This document shows positions 35,485 to 46,509 of a DNA stretch of 50,690 nt, one piece after another. The position numbers and the translations under genes are program-made. The first letter of the stretch is position 1. Each line of letters opens with the position of its first letter. Source of the stretch: Pirellulales bacterium (GTDB lineage Bacteria; Planctomycetota; Planctomycetia; Pirellulales; UBA1268); NCBI GenBank assembly GCA_029246985.1, contig JAQWMC010000002.1, positions 1-50,690 on the forward strand, in the 5' to 3' direction. The notes under the pieces are model-generated. The model did no database searches, had not been told where the DNA came from, and saw only the letters and a list, made by a program, of their open reading frames with translations.

Positions 35485-35514
35485 CCTAGATCAACAGGGT
35501 GTTTTCAGCCAAAA

Positions 35515-36468
35515 TTAAGGTTTGCCCTGACGCATCTTTCCGATTCGAGCCTGCTCTACGAGATCAAGACCCACGTTTTTAGACCAGGCGTTAAGGAGTT
35601 CATGAAAGACTGGGCCTGGGACGCCTTTCCCAATTGGGTTTCTATCAATTTGCACTGCCGCCAGTACACACCAGGGTGTACTGGTCAGAAAGACTTCGTC
35701 GGCAGTCAGAAGTTCATCTCTTTTAAATGATCGTGATTCCCAATGAAAGCCTGCATTCTGGGCTAAACTTTTGAGGTAAAGCATACTTATACCAGGCAGG
35801 GCGTCTCGTTCAGGGGGTGTGACGATAGTCCTTCCATGCAAAGCGGCGACATTTGCAGTTGATGTTTCACTGATACGTCCATCTGCATGGGATAAGAGGG
35901 GGCGGGAACCTTTTTCGGATATGGAAGCCTCCTGCTCGGCGAGGAAGTAATGAAGTCGACTACGCACTTTGGCAGTGATCGGCCAGCATTCTTCTGGAAC
36001 TTGTTGGATACCAACACATTGAAGATGTATGCCAGATTCATAGGAGTCGGCCCATAGGCTGTAAGCAAGCGGGAATGTGTGGACGGTTAAGGAGGGTTTT
36101 CCAGTCAAACCATTATTCTGTGCTGGCAATAGCCCTGGAGTAATAAAAATAATCACGCCGAGGTCGTAGTCTGTCGGCTTCTTGTTTTGCGTGAGCAGCC
36201 TGTGATTATGCGATGCGACTTGATTTGCAGCAGAGAAAATCGACTGCATGGTCTTGTTTGGATCAATGCCTACTTCGTGAAGTGAATTTGCCAGCCTTTT
36301 AGCATGATCATCAGGAAGGAAAATCTCACCGCGGATAGTGCGTAACTGTTCGGTTACAGTGGCTCCCAGCACAAATCCAGCATCACCTGGCGCAATGGAG
36401 AGTTGATCACGGGGCAAAAGTTTTCCATCTTGCCAAGCAATCTCCGACGAATATACCTGCCGATTCAT
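35515..36468 (-). CDS. class IV PLP aminotransferase (branched-chain/D-amino-acid type)
   Basis: A 317-residue fold-type IV PLP enzyme. The PLP Lys is in ITAKVRSRLHYFLAEQE near residue 164, and the cofactor segment is GRISETSTANVAALHGRTIV near 200, followed by TPPERDALPGISMLYL. These match the family that includes branched-chain aminotransferase, D-alanine aminotransferase and aminodeoxychorismate lyase; the exact substrate is not predictable. I start at the ATG at 36468. The frame runs on upstream through the tRNA-Ala gene, and a start at 36645 would translate the tRNA, so it is rejected. The gene lies 85 bases after that tRNA on the same strand and 166 bases upstream of the rhodopsin gene. 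Confidence 0.88.
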   Translation of the reverse strand: MNRQVYSSEIAWQDGKLLPRDQLSIAPGDAGFVLGATVTEQLRTIRGEIFLPDDHAKRLANSLHEVGIDPNKTMQSIFSAANQVASHNHRLLTQNKKPTDYDLGVIIFITPGLLPAQNNGLTGKPSLTVHTFPLAYSLWADSYESGIHLQCVGIQQVPEECWPITAKVRSRLHYFLAEQEASISEKGSRPLLSHADGRISETSTANVAALHGRTIVTPPERDALPGISMLYLKSLAQNAGFHWESRSFKRDELLTADEVFLTSTPWCVLAAVQIDRNPIGKGVPGPVFHELLNAWSKNVGLDLVEQARIGKMRQGKP

Positions 36469-36553
36469 GAAATACTCAACAGCCAGCAGTGCCTTTCGAT
36501 CGTAAAGTTTCCGCTGACTCGCAGAAACTTCTTTGTATGTGGGCAAGTTGGAG

Positions 36554-36626
36554 TGGAGGATAGGGGACTCGAACCCCTGACCTTCTGGCTGCCAGCCAGA
36601 CGCTCTCCCAACTGAGCTAATCCCCC
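36554..36626 (-). tRNA. tRNA-Ala (anticodon GGC)
   Basis: A 73-base cloverleaf on the minus strand. The acceptor stem GGGGGAT pairs with ATCCTCC and includes a G3-U70 wobble, the alanine identity element. The D-arm GCTC/GAGC, the anticodon arm TCTGG/CCAGA with loop CTGGCAG (anticodon GGC), and the T-arm AGGGG/CCCCT with loop TTCGAGT are all intact. The discriminator is A73. The next bases are CTCC rather than CCA, so the tail must be added after transcription, in keeping with the CCA-adding enzyme gene at 16422. Confidence 0.98.
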
Positions 36627-36692
36627 TCGTAAGGTACTCGCTCACATGGTTCCATGCTCAAACAGAACCTTTCCAGCATTCTGTAACTATCA

Positions 36693-36721
36693 AACCTATC
36701 GTGCCCTTCTATCAGTGTCAA
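36693..36721 (-). promoter_or_regulatory. candidate promoter of the tRNA-Ala gene
   Basis: On the minus strand a perfect TTGACA (36716-36721) is followed after 17 bases by TAGGTT (36693-36698, 3 of 6 matches to TATAAT). It lies about 70 bases upstream of the tRNA. The -35 match is strong and the -10 weak. The rest of 36627-36849 shows no gene. Confidence 0.4.
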
Positions 36722-36849
36722 CGTGACAGTTCGGGTTCGGCTCGAAAGCGTTCTAAGAAAAATGTGCGATGCTCTGGTGTAAGCCAAGGATGTCAATCAG
36801 ACTGGATAAATCGGTTGAAAACAAATAGGTGCGAAGTTGGAAATGACTT

Positions 36850-37473
36850 ATGTTTTTAGAACAGAACAAACATTCTAAAAGAGGCTCGTGGGGAGAAATG
36901 CCACGAGCATGTGCCACTGTTTTTTTGGCAATTTATTTTACTGGTCTTGGCCTTACTGTGGCGTGCAATACCAGTAGTGGTTCTTCTTTGCTGTTGAGTG
37001 TCGTCAAAGGAAAACTATTTTCTTTTTGGCTCGTACCTCCCTGGCTTGATCTTGGCTTTGATTATCCTCTTTCATATGGCCAGCAGGCGGACGCCGCTCA
37101 CTACCTTGAACTTCGAGAATATGGTCAAGAGAAATGGATAAAACTTTCAGGGATCGATGGAAAACATTCGCAATCGATCCGTTGGCAACGATTGCTTCAT
37201 TCGGTTATTGCCAGTGAAGAAGAGGCAGGGAGAGAAGGTCTCTTGCCAGCAGGGTTTTCCGAAGCAGCTTTCTCACTATGTGAAAGTGATGATATCGTTC
37301 TACGGATTCTTGTTCAGCCTCGACCTGAGCGACAATTGCCCCTAGGGAATCCTGCCCCAATTGTTCTCTATGAGGCCCGGCTTCGTAAACTTTCTGGTGG
37401 TGATATTCAACTGATCAAGAGTGAGCATCACCGAGAAATGGCACCGGTCATTTCTGGAAGTGGTGGTGCATGA
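36850..37473 (+). CDS. membrane-anchored protein of unknown function, coupled to HTTM gene
   Basis: A 207-residue protein with no recognised domain. A short basic N-terminus leads into one hydrophobic segment (about 21-39), probably a signal anchor, and then a soluble extracytoplasmic part. That part includes a VPPWLDLGFDYPLSYGQQAD stretch near 65 and a SIRWQRLLHSVIASEEEAG helix near 110. No catalytic motif stands out. Its TGA overlaps the ATG of the HTTM gene (ATGA), so the two are translationally coupled and likely work together. Such a small partner next to a bacterial HTTM gene is consistent with one complex, which is inference. A GGAA lies about 9 bases before the ATG. Confidence 0.75.
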   Translation: MFLEQNKHSKRGSWGEMPRACATVFLAIYFTGLGLTVACNTSSGSSLLLSVVKGKLFSFWLVPPWLDLGFDYPLSYGQQADAAHYLELREYGQEKWIKLSGIDGKHSQSIRWQRLLHSVIASEEEAGREGLLPAGFSEAAFSLCESDDIVLRILVQPRPERQLPLGNPAPIVLYEARLRKLSGGDIQLIKSEHHREMAPVISGSGGA

Positions 37474-38387
37474 TGGGCAATTCACATAGTACTTCCGCTG
37501 ACCAAAGTTCAGAGGGTGCACTCGAGCAGGCATGGGAAGCCTATTGGTTCTTGCCTACAGTCAGCTGTTCACTTGCTGTTGTACGTGTCGTGACGGGTGT
37601 TCTTGGCTTACTTTTGTGCGCAACCTACGGAACGGATCTTTCTGGATGGTTTGGGCCTCGCGGCTGGCTACCTATTGATTCGGTGATTGCCTGGCGATCG
37701 TCATTTGCCTATTCGATATTTGACGCATGCGAGACAAACACTCATCTCTCGGTTGCTTTTTACGGTCTGGTCTCTCTTTTTGGCTTTCTTACTATTGGTT
37801 TTCTTACCCCAGTCACGTCACTTCTGGCTGCTCTTGGATGGGCCTCATTGCTTCATCGCGGTCCAATGCTGGCTGGTCCTGCAGATGATGGTATGGCGAT
37901 CCTTCTTTGGTGTCTTGTCATTGGCTCTTCAGGAGAGTATTTTTCCATCGATGCGATATTGCACAGGCGTCTTGGTTGGTATGCCAGTCGACCTCGAGTT
38001 CGAACTCGCATTGCGGTAGGGCTATTACAGGTGCATGCGGCAGTCATTTCTCTGGCTGCTCTTCTTGCCCAACTCAAGGGTGATGTATGGTGGAATGGCA
38101 CGGCCGTGTGGTGGATTGCAACACGAAAACCAGGGCAAGTAGTTGATATAACAGGTTTTCTTTCTCAGTCGGAATATCTATGCAATATCCTTACGCACGG
38201 AGTGATAGCCTGGGAAGCGTTCGTGGCAGTCGGCATTTGGTTTACGTTCTCACAGAAAATCGTTGCGCGAGCCGGCCTTGTCGTATGGCCAATCATCGGT
38301 GTCTTGACGGCTTGTCCACTGTGGGGATTGGTGATGGCTACGCTAACTATTCCACTCACGCAACTTGTTGATGGAGCTAAGTCATGA
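37470..38387 (+). CDS. HTTM-domain integral membrane protein
   Basis: A 305-residue protein with about seven hydrophobic segments and the layout of the HTTM domain, which is related to vitamin K-dependent gamma-carboxylase. Landmarks are AVVRVVTGVLGLLLC (residues 32-46), GWFGPRGWLPIDSVIAW near 55, SLLHRGPMLAGPADDGMAIL near 126 and GLLQVHAAVISLAALLAQLKG near 185. These fit the R...G, HxxN/P...G-D-D and QVH-type patterns of bacterial HTTM proteins. Whether it carboxylates glutamate or does something else is not known for most bacterial members. It is coupled to the upstream membrane-anchored gene by an ATGA overlap and converges on ligA, 27 bases away. Confidence 0.82.
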   Translation: MMGNSHSTSADQSSEGALEQAWEAYWFLPTVSCSLAVVRVVTGVLGLLLCATYGTDLSGWFGPRGWLPIDSVIAWRSSFAYSIFDACETNTHLSVAFYGLVSLFGFLTIGFLTPVTSLLAALGWASLLHRGPMLAGPADDGMAILLWCLVIGSSGEYFSIDAILHRRLGWYASRPRVRTRIAVGLLQVHAAVISLAALLAQLKGDVWWNGTAVWWIATRKPGQVVDITGFLSQSEYLCNILTHGVIAWEAFVAVGIWFTFSQKIVARAGLVVWPIIGVLTACPLWGLVMATLTIPLTQLVDGAKS

Positions 38388-38414
38388 ATGCGTGTTCTGC
38401 TGAAATAAACCAAA

Positions 38415-40762
<2,348 letters not shown>

Positions 40763-41096
40763 GCCATAAGTATAGCTGCTCAAGCAAAGCGATCAGGCAA
40801 CGTTTGTTAAGTACGTTTCAAGATTCAACCGCCGAGAACACCCGATATGCGACAAGTTTGATTCGAACCAACGGTATGGCCCTGAACAGATCCTTCTAGG
40901 ATGAAAGAAAGTTGAAAAGCCTGATCATTGAGGTATTTAGGGCTTTATTTGCCTCAGTGTGGAATTGAAGGGAAATTTGGTTTGGGAATATTCAGTGACA
41001 CATTTTGCTACGCCTGAGGTGGAACGCTAGTACCCTTGATCCCCGAAAATTGCTGTTGTTGGGATAAGCCGTATCACTCTTTAGGCACTAGCGGTT
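40763..41096. other. intergenic region, no gene recognised
   Basis: This stretch lies between the ligA-coupled gene and the acyl-CoA dehydrogenase homologue, which points away from it at its 3' end. I see no open frame with family similarity, no tRNA and no convincing stem-loop with a T-tract. It probably contains the promoter of the minus-strand ligA unit. Confidence 0.5.
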
Positions 41097-42197
41097 TCAG
41101 GATGTGTTTATTGAAGGGCCATCAGCATGACTTTCGATGCCTGCAAAGTCGCATAAGAGAGACTCAGTGACAGATTGTGGGCAACTCCATACCAGAAAAA
41201 ACATGGACTCACGTATGAGTCGCTCGATTGGATGCCCTTGTACAAAGCCGGCTCCTTTCGATGCAGTAAGTGCGGCCTGCGCTGTCCGGGTGACTAATGT
41301 GTTTGCTTGCTGCCGAAGTAGATTTCGTTCCTGCGTACCAATGCCGTATGTCGTGGCTTCAAAGAGAGTAACTTCAATTGCAGAAACTTCTTTCTCAAGT
41401 TCAGCCGTTATTGGTTTAAGGGCGTCTCTTCGGAAGGATTCTTGCTCAAGTATCGCGAGTGAGGCTCGAGCGCTTCCTATGGCTAAGGCGGTTGTTCCCA
41501 GCCCTCCAGTCTGAGGACCGGTCTCAGTTTGCGGTGTGATCTCGGCTTCCGTTGATACATCCTTCAAGTCGATGCTCGATGTACGGCTCCCTGTCAATGC
41601 AAGTAAGTCCATTGGAGGAGCCACTTGTATGCCGGAGCTGTTCATTCTGAGGATGAAGAAATGCGGAGTCGCTTGAGAATCTTTTGAATTCATGGGTACA
41701 GCACCTGTAACAAGAGTATTCACACTGTCGGCGCCAGTAACCCAGGGACACTTGCCATTGAGAGACCAGCCCATGTCTGTTCGTCTTGCTGTCAGGATGG
41801 GCCGTCCTAGATGCTGTCGGCTGGTTGTTAGTTGAGATATGCCAACAGTTGTAAATTGTCGGCCTGCCGCGAGGTCAGGAAGAAAACTCGCTCGAGTTTC
41901 CTGACTTCCTCGAGAGACGATACGAACAGCGCTCGCCCATTGCGTGAGGGCTAATGCAGTAGTGAGACAACAAGATGCAATGGAAACCAGAAGTTGCATA
42001 ATTTCGGTTTCCGAAGCCTCTGTTCCACCATCATTATTCTTAATCCAGCCTGCCAAGCAGCCGTGAGAAGCAAGTTTCGAAAAGGCGCCACTTTCCCAAG
42101 GCCCTGATTCTCTTGTTTTTGCATCAACCGATTTGACCTCCTGGCAGAGTTCTGCGAGTGACGAACCGGTCGGAAATTGAGGGGGAATAATCGACAT
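41097..42197 (-). CDS. acyl-CoA dehydrogenase family protein
   Basis: A 366-residue flavoprotein of the acyl-CoA dehydrogenase superfamily. Landmarks are a KLASHGCLAGWIKNNDGGTE segment near 47, ALTQWASAVRIVSRGSQETR near 88, FTTVGISQLTTSRQHLG near 116 (FAD-binding region), GWSLNGKCPWVTGADSVNTL near 141 and IGTQERNLLRQQANTLVTR near 283. The C-terminus is RLIRESMFFLVWSCPQSVTE rather than the usual Glu-containing active-site stretch, so it is a divergent member, closer to DszC/CaiA-like or other non-beta-oxidation enzymes. The substrate is unknown. It is divergent from the alpha-glucan phosphorylase gene. Confidence 0.8.
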   Translation of the reverse strand: MSIIPPQFPTGSSLAELCQEVKSVDAKTRESGPWESGAFSKLASHGCLAGWIKNNDGGTEASETEIMQLLVSIASCCLTTALALTQWASAVRIVSRGSQETRASFLPDLAAGRQFTTVGISQLTTSRQHLGRPILTARRTDMGWSLNGKCPWVTGADSVNTLVTGAVPMNSKDSQATPHFFILRMNSSGIQVAPPMDLLALTGSRTSSIDLKDVSTEAEITPQTETGPQTGGLGTTALAIGSARASLAILEQESFRRDALKPITAELEKEVSAIEVTLFEATTYGIGTQERNLLRQQANTLVTRTAQAALTASKGAGFVQGHPIERLIRESMFFLVWSCPQSVTESLLCDFAGIESHADGPSINTS

Positions 42198-42355
42198 GGA
42201 TTAGCTTAATATAACCTGTTTTGTGAATGCACGAGCGACTGATTCTATAGGTTTCACCCAGCACGTGCTGACCCAAGCAGTTTGTGGCGTACCACGATAT
42301 ACTATTCACGCAGGCTGGTGCCCTACCATCTCCTTTCCTCACTTGGAGTTACACC

Positions 42356-44572
42356 GTGAGCCGTATCGACGACATAGTTGATCACACTGTAGAACCGAAC
42401 ATCACTCAGCAGACGCTTGCTCTGGATGAACTTTCTCCTCAGTCACTGTATGCAAAGTGCACAACATTGGCTCAGAATCTGTGGTGGAGTTGGCATCCAG
42501 AAGTGACGAATCTATTTCGGGATCTGGACCCAATTCGCTGGAGGCAACTTGATCATAACCCAATTGCATTATTGGCAGAGTTTACTCCTGATCGTCTCGA
42601 GTCTCGCGCAGCCGAACTTGTCTTGTACAGTCGAATCAATCAAGCACATAGACGACTCAAAGAGTATCTTTCGGCTGATTCGACATGGAGTAATGTGCAC
42701 GCAGGCGTTCTTGGTTCAAATCCGGTTGTTTATTTTTCTGCTGAGTTTGGTATTCATGAGTCAGTACCAATTTATTCCGGAGGCCTGGGCGTCTTGGCTG
42801 GTGACCACGTGAAGAGTGCGAGTGGCCTTGGTATTCCCCTCGTTGCAGTTGGTCTTTTCTATAACCAGGGCTACTTCAGGCAACAGCTAGATGGTGACGG
42901 ATATCAGCATGAAGAGTATTTGGACTCTCGGGTTAATCTGCTACCAATCAAATCGGCCACTGACAAACACGGAGCCCCCATTACAGTCACAGTAGAAACT
43001 CGGTCAGGCCCGATACATGCGAAGGTTTGGCAAATGGCGGTTGGTCGTGCCAAACTCTTTCTTTTGGATTGCGATATTGATGGGAATGATTCTGAAGATC
43101 GTGAGTTAACGAGTCGGCTTTATGGTGGTGACACAAGGACTCGGATTCGACAGGAAATGGTTTTGGGTGTTGGAGGCGTCAAGGCTATTCGAGCCCTTGG
43201 TATTGTTCCAGGCGTGTATCACCTCAACGAGGGCCACTCGGCATTCGCTACGCTCGAAGCCGTTCGTGGTCGCATGGACCGAGACGGATATTCGTTTGAT
43301 GATTCAGTCAGTCAGGTGGCTCGTCAAACCGTTTTTACAACACATACGCCGGTGCCGGCTGGTCATGATCGATTTGATAATGGGCTGATCGAGGAACATC
43401 TTGGCCCAACTCGTGATGCACTTGGTATTTCGCATGATCAACTGATGTCGTTTGGACGCGTTGAACCCCATAATCACGAGGAGCCATTCTGCATGACTGT
43501 GCTCGGGCTTAAGTTGTCACGTCGTGCTAATGGAGTGAGCGCTTTGCATGGTCATGTAAGTCGACGAATGTGGTCAGGTCTGTGGCCTTCACGAGTCGAG
43601 GAGGAAGTGCCTGTTGGGCATATAACTAACGGTGTACATGTACAAAGTTGGCTTTCGTGGCAGATGCTTCAGCTTTATGATCGTTTGTTTCCTTCTGGAT
43701 GGATTGGCCGCATGGGCGAGCCAGATGTTTGGCAAAAAATCTACGATGTTGATCCTGGGGAACTATGGGAAACCCATTATGCATTGAAGAACCTCTTGCT
43801 CCAATTCGTTCGGCGGCGAGTAACAAGGCAATGTAATCGCCGTGGAGAGAATAACGAATCGATCGAATCCGCTCGTACGGTCCTCGACCCAAATGTGCTC
43901 ACTATCGGATTTGCGAGACGTTTTGCAACCTATAAAAGGGCAGCACTGTTTCTCACTCAGCTTGATCGGCTCCATGATTTAGTTTGTGACAAGAACAGGC
44001 CGATTCAGATTATCTTTGCGGGAAAGGCTCATCCTGCAGATGAACCAGGGAAAGCCCTCATACAAAAAATTGCAAACCTACGACACGATTCTCAGATGGC
44101 AGGAAGAATCGTCTTTGTTGAAGATTACGATATCAATGTGTGTCGGCATCTTATTCAGGGTGTTGATGTATGGCTCAATAATCCAAGACGTCCTCTCGAG
44201 GCCTCTGGAACAAGTGGCCAAAAAGTTGTTCTCAACGGTGGTATCAACTGTTCGATTCTCGATGGCTGGTGGGCTGAAGCGTTTAATGGTCGGAATGGGT
44301 TTGCGATCGGCCGCGGAGAGACACATGCCCAAGATGACATCACCGATCAGAGAGACGGAGAGGCCTTGTTCGATGTGCTTCAGCACGAAGTTATCCCACT
44401 ATTTTATGAACGAGACGTGGATGGACTTCCCCGCGCCTGGATCAAAATGATGATGCACTCTATTTCATCATTAGCGTGGAGGTTTAGTGCACATCGAATG
44501 GTGATGGACTATGCCAAGAACTGTTATGTTCCTGCAGCTGGTGGTTTGTCCTGTGACATGAATCACCGCTAA
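42356..44572 (+). CDS. glgP: alpha-glucan (glycogen) phosphorylase
   Basis: A 738-residue GT35 phosphorylase that releases glucose 1-phosphate from glycogen or maltodextrin. An N-terminal DUF3417-type region has QNLWWSWHPEVTNLFRDLD near residue 40, then the catalytic core with VYFSAEFGIHESVPIYSGGL near 124 and VYHLNEGHSAFATLEAVRGR near 288. The C-terminal PLP region has RPLEASGTSGQKVVLNGGIN near 613, and SILDGWWAEAFNGRNGFAIG near 635. The Lys of the SGQK segment is the PLP ligand. It belongs to the shorter bacterial/archaeal phosphorylase class. I start at the GTG at 42356 because GGAG lies 7 bases upstream; an upstream GTG at 42284 would add 24 residues with no ribosome-binding site. No glycogen synthase or branching gene is in the window. 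Confidence 0.93.
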   Translation: MSRIDDIVDHTVEPNITQQTLALDELSPQSLYAKCTTLAQNLWWSWHPEVTNLFRDLDPIRWRQLDHNPIALLAEFTPDRLESRAAELVLYSRINQAHRRLKEYLSADSTWSNVHAGVLGSNPVVYFSAEFGIHESVPIYSGGLGVLAGDHVKSASGLGIPLVAVGLFYNQGYFRQQLDGDGYQHEEYLDSRVNLLPIKSATDKHGAPITVTVETRSGPIHAKVWQMAVGRAKLFLLDCDIDGNDSEDRELTSRLYGGDTRTRIRQEMVLGVGGVKAIRALGIVPGVYHLNEGHSAFATLEAVRGRMDRDGYSFDDSVSQVARQTVFTTHTPVPAGHDRFDNGLIEEHLGPTRDALGISHDQLMSFGRVEPHNHEEPFCMTVLGLKLSRRANGVSALHGHVSRRMWSGLWPSRVEEEVPVGHITNGVHVQSWLSWQMLQLYDRLFPSGWIGRMGEPDVWQKIYDVDPGELWETHYALKNLLLQFVRRRVTRQCNRRGENNESIESARTVLDPNVLTIGFARRFATYKRAALFLTQLDRLHDLVCDKNRPIQIIFAGKAHPADEPGKALIQKIANLRHDSQMAGRIVFVEDYDINVCRHLIQGVDVWLNNPRRPLEASGTSGQKVVLNGGINCSILDGWWAEAFNGRNGFAIGRGETHAQDDITDQRDGEALFDVLQHEVIPLFYERDVDGLPRAWIKMMMHSISSLAWRFSAHRMVMDYAKNCYVPAAGGLSCDMNHR

Positions 44573-44586
44573 GAGATCCGCAGATT

Positions 44587-45705
44587 TTACGCTGCCTGAG
44601 TGCGACGTATCTCGTGGTATGGCGTGGACTTTAGAAGGACACATCCACGAAGCACTTCAGGCTTCCCAGGGCTACCAACGGCAGCTGTTGGGCAAGCGAT
44701 AATACCACTAAGTTGATCCCATGTTTCTCGGAGGGCGAACGGAACCGAGCAGGCACTAACATTCCCAGCTCGTTCAGTCAGCCCGTTTATAAGCTGACCA
44801 CCGATCCCGTACTCTTCGAGCTTCATTCCTGTAAAGCGGACAATGCCAGTACCCGCTTGGTGGGGAACAACATAGTCAACGTCATCTCCGCAGAGACTTG
44901 AGGCTTTGAGTGCTGATGCAACAGCAGCCGACATCTGACGGGGGGCCGTGTCGGCAATAGCCATACCATCGAGTGTGTACACAATCCGTTCATCTGCGTG
45001 TGCAACTCCACCATTTGGTAATGGTATTGGGACGTTTTCTCGCCTCTCAAAGTTAAACGCAGGGTGCTCAATCTGTTCACGACGAGCATCTGCGTGTAAG
45101 AGTTCGAAGTGTGCAGGGTGCCGTTGACTTGTTAGTGGAGCAAGGAGTGTTGCTGAGGCCATATCGCCAAAGAGGCCAGCAGTTTGGCTACAGCTGTAAT
45201 CTGTGATTCGACTTATACGACTTGCTGCTACAACAAGGATGAATTCATTATTTTGTAAATTAAGGCGAGGAGCCCAACGCTTTTGAATCAGGCTTAACGA
45301 TCGACTGTACCCGCAACAAAACCAGTTGATCCCAAGAGTTCGTATATGTGGCACATTCAGCCGCTTAGTTAATTGGCGGGCTGCATGTTGCGGTCGTTCA
45401 TGCTTGGCTTGTGACTTTCCAAGAAAACGATCAGCAATTGATGGTGGTAAAAAAGAGGGCGAAGCAAATAAGATGCCCCGGCAGTCGGCGAGGTTGCAGC
45501 CGGTCTCAGCCTGCAATTTCCGAACAACTCGTACACCCATTGTTACTTCATCTTCTAAGGAAATAGCCCTCGACTCAATGCCGGTATGCCGGCTGAATTT
45601 CCTTGGCATCGTCTCGCCAAACCATGCGTTATTCAATATCCAAGATGGTCGGTGTACGGAAACAGCCGAGATACCAAAGCGATTTGTGTCTTCTTGTATG
45701 TCCAT
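44587..45705 (-). CDS. 3-oxoacyl-ACP synthase III-like ketosynthase
   Basis: A 372-residue thiolase-fold ketosynthase of the FabH/OleA type. The catalytic triad is visible: Cys130 in NWFCCGYSRSL, His in VVPHQAGTGIVRF near 286 and Asn in ERAGNVSACSVPFAL near 318. It is longer than FabH (about 320) and has a Trp-Phe-Cys-Cys sequence in place of the usual Ala-Ala-Cys, so it may make a specialised acyl product rather than start normal fatty acids. The start at 45705 is an ATG; a TTG at 45753 would add 16 residues. It is convergent with the phosphorylase gene (14 bases between stops). Confidence 0.85.
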   Translation of the reverse strand: MDIQEDTNRFGISAVSVHRPSWILNNAWFGETMPRKFSRHTGIESRAISLEDEVTMGVRVVRKLQAETGCNLADCRGILFASPSFLPPSIADRFLGKSQAKHERPQHAARQLTKRLNVPHIRTLGINWFCCGYSRSLSLIQKRWAPRLNLQNNEFILVVAASRISRITDYSCSQTAGLFGDMASATLLAPLTSQRHPAHFELLHADARREQIEHPAFNFERRENVPIPLPNGGVAHADERIVYTLDGMAIADTAPRQMSAAVASALKASSLCGDDVDYVVPHQAGTGIVRFTGMKLEEYGIGGQLINGLTERAGNVSACSVPFALRETWDQLSGIIACPTAAVGSPGKPEVLRGCVLLKSTPYHEIRRTQAA

Positions 45706-45919
45706 CGAGCTTTCTGACCTTTTATAAAACGTAAGGCGGCTAGATACTGGCAATCCGAAACATCTGGTGCTAGCCGAAAAAACATTTATTTCTGTGATTT
45801 AGGTTGTTTTCCATGCATGAATGACCTGAAACGCGTGCAATACTTACTTCGGGAATACTTCCGATTCTTCAGTAACGCAAGTTTTCCAGCAAAAAGGCAT
45901 TCTTTCCCGGGGAAAATTG

Positions 45920-46495
45920 ATGGTTCGTGCTGTATTGACTGTGTTAGTAGTCGCGGGATTCTTCATTACTGGAGATATTCCATCTGTCATCACGGGATGC
46001 CAGCAGGGGTTGATGGCTGTTCAAAATCACGCTCAGTCCATGTGCTGGCCAACAGAGTCAACGATCTCTTCGGGACGCGGCAAACACGAACAGCAGCATC
46101 TTCTCGACAAGGACGTAACTTCTGGAATGACGGGCTCGGTGTCACCTTCATGGGAACGGCTTCCACCAGAGGCAATGCGGTCAATTGACCAAAGAGAGTT
46201 AGTCGCCGGGAGTCGTCTAGTTCTGTGGCTTGTCAAAAAAGACACAGTCTCTGCAACGCAGGTCGATGTTATTGATCCCCAGACAGGAGAGGTCTTACTC
46301 ACGCCCAAAGATGCCCCTTCCTGCTCACCGAAAAGGGGCCGTATCGACATGAATGCTCTTCGAGAGGGTGGCGAAGTCTCGGTGCGTTATAACCACAAAC
46401 AACAGTCACATTTCAGGAATTCTGGCACCGTAGCGCAGCATGAACCTTTGGGAGCAGTCCTCGGAATTGAGCACAATCGTTCCGGACAGAAATAA
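45920..46495 (+). CDS. small secreted or membrane-anchored protein of unknown function
   Basis: A 191-residue protein with an N-terminal hydrophobic segment (about 5-19, a signal peptide or anchor) and a polar remainder with no recognised domain. A stretch of Ser/Thr/Gln-rich sequence runs through the middle; a LPPEAMRSIDQRELVAGSRL segment near 80 and a VDVIDPQTGEVLLTPKDAPS segment near 115 look like beta-sheet structure. The ATG at 45920 has GGGGAAAA just upstream; a TTG 3 bases earlier is possible. Its 3' end lies 14 bases from the rpsA stop (convergent). A longer overlapping frame at 45817 is less likely because it has no signal segment or beta-rich pattern. Confidence 0.6.
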   Translation: MVRAVLTVLVVAGFFITGDIPSVITGCQQGLMAVQNHAQSMCWPTESTISSGRGKHEQQHLLDKDVTSGMTGSVSPSWERLPPEAMRSIDQRELVAGSRLVLWLVKKDTVSATQVDVIDPQTGEVLLTPKDAPSCSPKRGRIDMNALREGGEVSVRYNHKQQSHFRNSGTVAQHEPLGAVLGIEHNRSGQK

Positions 46496-46509
46496 GTCAG
46501 CAGTCAAAG

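Noticed and set aside
36469..36645. N-terminal extension of the aminotransferase
   Set aside because: It translates the tRNA-Ala gene and has no similarity to the enzyme family; the ATG at 36468 gives the normal length.
45817..46188. 123-codon frame overlapping the small secreted protein
   Set aside because: It shows no signal segment or domain; the overlapping frame from 45920 has a signal segment and better composition.
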